Assembly (NCBI GenBank): GCA_963821705.1
Contig: CAWGEV010000006.1
Span: 1 to 64,000 of the forward strand
Source of the DNA: DASUPK01 sp963821705
Lineage (GTDB): Bacteria; Actinomycetota; Thermoleophilia; Solirubrobacterales; 70-9
Length of the DNA: 64,000 nt
Direction of reading: 5' to 3'
The translations under genes and the position numbers were made by a program. The notes under the pieces are model-generated. The model had not been told where the DNA came from, searched no databases, and saw only the letters and a list, made by a program, of their open reading frames with translations. The number at the start of each line of letters is the position of its first letter. Position 1 is the first letter of the stretch. Below are positions 62,103 through 64,000 of the stretch, piece by piece.

Positions 62103-62518
62103 CCGCCGGGCAGAGCCGCGGTGGTCTGGCCGACCTCGATCAGGTGGCCGTCGGGGTCGCGCATGTAGCAGCGGATCTCCGACTCTCGCTGCTGCGGCGG
62201 GGTGAGGAACTCGGCCCCCCTCGCCCTCCAATCCTCGTAGCAGCGCTCGATGTCGGCGACCCTCAGGTTGAGAAACGCGCTGACGCGGTTGGGGTCGCCG
62301 GGCGGCGCCAGCACGACCTCGGGCTTGTCCTCGGTGGGACCGCCGCCGACGTTGATGATCACCCAGCTGTTGGCGAGCTGGATGATCGTCGGCTCGCCCT
62401 CGTAGACGACCTCGCCACCCAGCACGTCCGAGTAGAACGCCGCCGAGCGCGCCACGTCTGCGCTGACGATGAAGTGGGTCATCACGACCCCCTCGCTCGG
62501 GGCCGGAAACTCGGCCAT
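62099..62518 (-). CDS. VOC family protein
   Basis: A 139-residue single-domain protein, intact. MTHFIVSADVARSAAFYSDVLGGEVVYEGEP, then VSAFLNLRVADIERCYEDWRARGAEFL and YMRDPDGHLIEVGQT, with His, His-equivalent and Glu in the usual metal positions. Substrate unknown. The stop overlaps that of the convergent VOC gene by CTAG. The start ATG lies 6 bases behind TAGGGT. Confidence 0.88.
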   Translation of the reverse strand: MAEFPAPSEGVVMTHFIVSADVARSAAFYSDVLGGEVVYEGEPTIIQLANSWVIINVGGGPTEDKPEVVLAPPGDPNRVSAFLNLRVADIERCYEDWRARGAEFLTPPQQRESEIRCYMRDPDGHLIEVGQTTAALPGG

Positions 62519-62524
62519 GCGCCC

Positions 62525-62530
62525 ACCCTA
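62525..62530 (-). promoter_or_regulatory. Putative -10 box (TAGGGT) for the VOC gene
   Basis: TAGGGT ends 6 bases before ATG 62518; leaderless arrangement. Confidence 0.5.
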
Positions 62531-62690
62531 CCGCCGCCCGACCGCGTGTCGAACCGCGTATTGCGATTTTTATACGTGCGGATAATGCCCGCGCCCTGCC
62601 TGGGCGACTAATCTCAGCCGCGTCGTTTCGTGTGAATCAACCTCGGCGCGCCCTGAGGCGCGCTGACCGTGCGAGGAGGCTGCCCCGACG

Positions 62691-64000
62691 ATGCTCAAGA
62701 CCCGCTCTCAGAACGTGACGTCCGCCACCTGGAGCCCGAACGGCGAAGCCCTGGGCACCGTCGACCTGACCAAGGACGACAACAACCCGTTCGGCATCAA
62801 CGTCTTCTCGCCCGCGGTGCAGAAGGAGGTCCTGCCCAAGGACGTCTACGAGAAGCTCCAGAAGACCCTCGAGCACGGCGAGGCGCTCGACATCTCGCTC
62901 GCCGACGCCGTCGCCGAGGCGATGAAGGAGTGGGCGCTCGAGCGCGGCGCGACGCACTTCACCCACGTCTTCCAGCCGCTCACCGGGCTCACCGCCGAGA
63001 AGCACGACTCGTTCTTCGAGCCGAACCGGCGACGGCAAGTGCGATCGCCAAGTTCTCCGGCAAGGAGCTGATCCAGGGCGAGCCGGACGCCTCCTCGTTC
63101 CCGACCGGCGGCATCCGCGCCACCTTCGAGGCCCGCGGCTACACCGCCTGGGACCCGACCAGCCCGGCGTTCATCCTCGAGAACCCGAACGGCGCGCTGC
63201 TCTGCATCCCGACCGCGTTCGTCTCCTGGACCGGCGAGGCGCTCGACGCCAAGATGCCGCTGCTGCGCTCGATGGACGCGCTCTCGAAGTCGGCGATCCG
63301 GGCGCTCAGGCTGCTCGGCGACAACGACGCGCAGCGGGTCTTCACCACGGTCGGGCCCGAGCAGGAGTACTTCCTGATCGACGAGAAGTACTTCTACGCC
63401 CGCCCCGACCTGGTGACCACCGGCCGGACGCTGTTCGGCGCCAAGCCGCCCAAGGGCCATGAGCTCGACGACCACTACTTCGGCGTCGATCCCCGAGCGC
63501 GTTCTCGCCTGCATGATGGACTTCGAGAACGAGCTGGCGAAGCTCGGCGTGCCGGTCAAGACCCGCCACAACGAGGTCGCGCCCGGCGCAGTACGAGATC
63601 GCCCCGATCTTCGAGAACTCGAACGTCGGCTCCGACCACCAGCAGCTGACCATGCAGGTCATGCAGAAGGTCGCCCGCAAGTACGGCCTCGTCTGCCTGC
63701 TGCACGAGAAGCCCTTCGCCGGCGTCAACGGCTCCGGCAAGCACAACAACTGGTCGATGGGCACCGACACCGGGTCGCAACCTGCTCGAGCCGGGCGACA
63801 CCCCGGCCGACAACATCAACTTCCTGTTCTTCTGCGCGGCCGTCATCCAGGCCGTCAACAAGCACCAGGGCCTGCTGCGCGCCTCGGTCGCGGGCATCGG
63901 CCAGGACCATCGCCTCGGCGCGAACGAGGCGCCCCCGGCGATCATCTCGATCTTCCTCGGCGCCGAGCTTGACGAAGGTCTTCGAGGCGATCTCCTCGGG
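62691..64000 (+). CDS. Glutamine synthetase type III, partial (runs off the window), frameshifted
   Basis: The first about 430 residues of a GSIII enzyme, which makes glutamine from glutamate, ammonia and ATP. Marks: FGINVFSPAVQKEVLPKDVYEKL, HFTHVFQPLTGLTAEKHDSFFEP, FPTGGIRATFEARGYTAWDP, the Mg-binding TVGPEQEYFLID, NEVAPGQYEIAPIFE and NGSGKHNNWSMGTDTG. These are typical of GlnN/GSIII and unlike GlnA. AGGAGG before the ATG. Five indels (about 63030, 63490, 63590, 63775 and 63900). A short GCGCGCC...GGCGCGC hairpin lies just upstream. Confidence 0.9.

Overview
The window is very GC-rich DNA with dense, tightly packed genes. Three things point to an actinobacterium: high coding GC, many stop/start overlaps (ATGA, TGATG, GTGA), and many start codons that lie 6-8 bases behind a TANNNT hexamer, as in leaderless transcripts. 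The gene mix (TadE/TadG-like proteins, polyphosphate genes with CHAD proteins, duplicated pst operons, type III glutamine synthetase) would suit a deep soil lineage such as Thermoleophilia/Solirubrobacterales, but that is inference. No rRNA, tRNA, CRISPR array or insertion sequence was recognised.

Layout. 1-8.6 kb: a damaged VOC gene, an ABC-2 exporter pair, rapZ-uvrC, an enoyl-CoA hydratase, a cupredoxin lipoprotein, a MaoC hydratase and a branched-chain-amino-acid-type binding lipoprotein. 8.6-11.7 kb: two TadE-like proteins co-translated with a TadG-like protein fused to VanY and lytic transglycosylase domains. 11.8-18.1 kb: an HD hydrolase, a sugar aminotransferase/epimerase pair (the epimerase carries a membrane tail), a polysaccharide deacetylase, a DMT transporter and an MGDG-type glycosyltransferase. 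18.1-23.6 kb: a polyphosphate block (DUF47, ppk1, two CHAD proteins, ppx). 23.6-30.5 kb: an arsenic island with divergent arms: arsR-arsM-diiron protein to the left, and arsC-GAPDH-arsJ-aquaporin-small membrane protein-quinone reductase to the right. 31.4-47.6 kb: a phosphate-starvation region with two complete pst operons, phoU, three zinc-ribbon proteins, a repetitive secreted protein and two OmpR-type regulators. Four promoters here carry four tandem 11-bp repeats that look like PHO boxes. 47.8-64 kb: a CDF metal exporter, UppP, an M23 peptidase, two enoyl-CoA hydratases, a DUF559 protein between palindromes, an HD protein, YjbQ, a lipoate-ligase-like protein, a sulfotransferase, a metallophosphoesterase, a diguanylate cyclase, two VOC proteins and a glutamine synthetase III cut by the window edge.

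How it fits together. Phosphate uptake, its regulators and polyphosphate synthesis/degradation lie within about 30 kb, with the arsenate operon between them, which is sensible because arsenate enters through Pst transporters. The right arm of the arsenic island gives a full arsenate route: GAPDH makes 1-arseno-3-phosphoglycerate and ArsJ exports it, while ArsC and the aquaporin handle arsenite.

Caution on quality. Many clearly conserved genes are split by single-base indels, mostly in G/C runs, concentrated at 27-40 kb, 44-46 kb, 49-58.9 kb and 63-64 kb. Intact conserved protein continues in the next frame each time, so I treat these as probable sequencing/assembly errors and give one span per gene. 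Starts, stops and internal reading in those genes are approximate.
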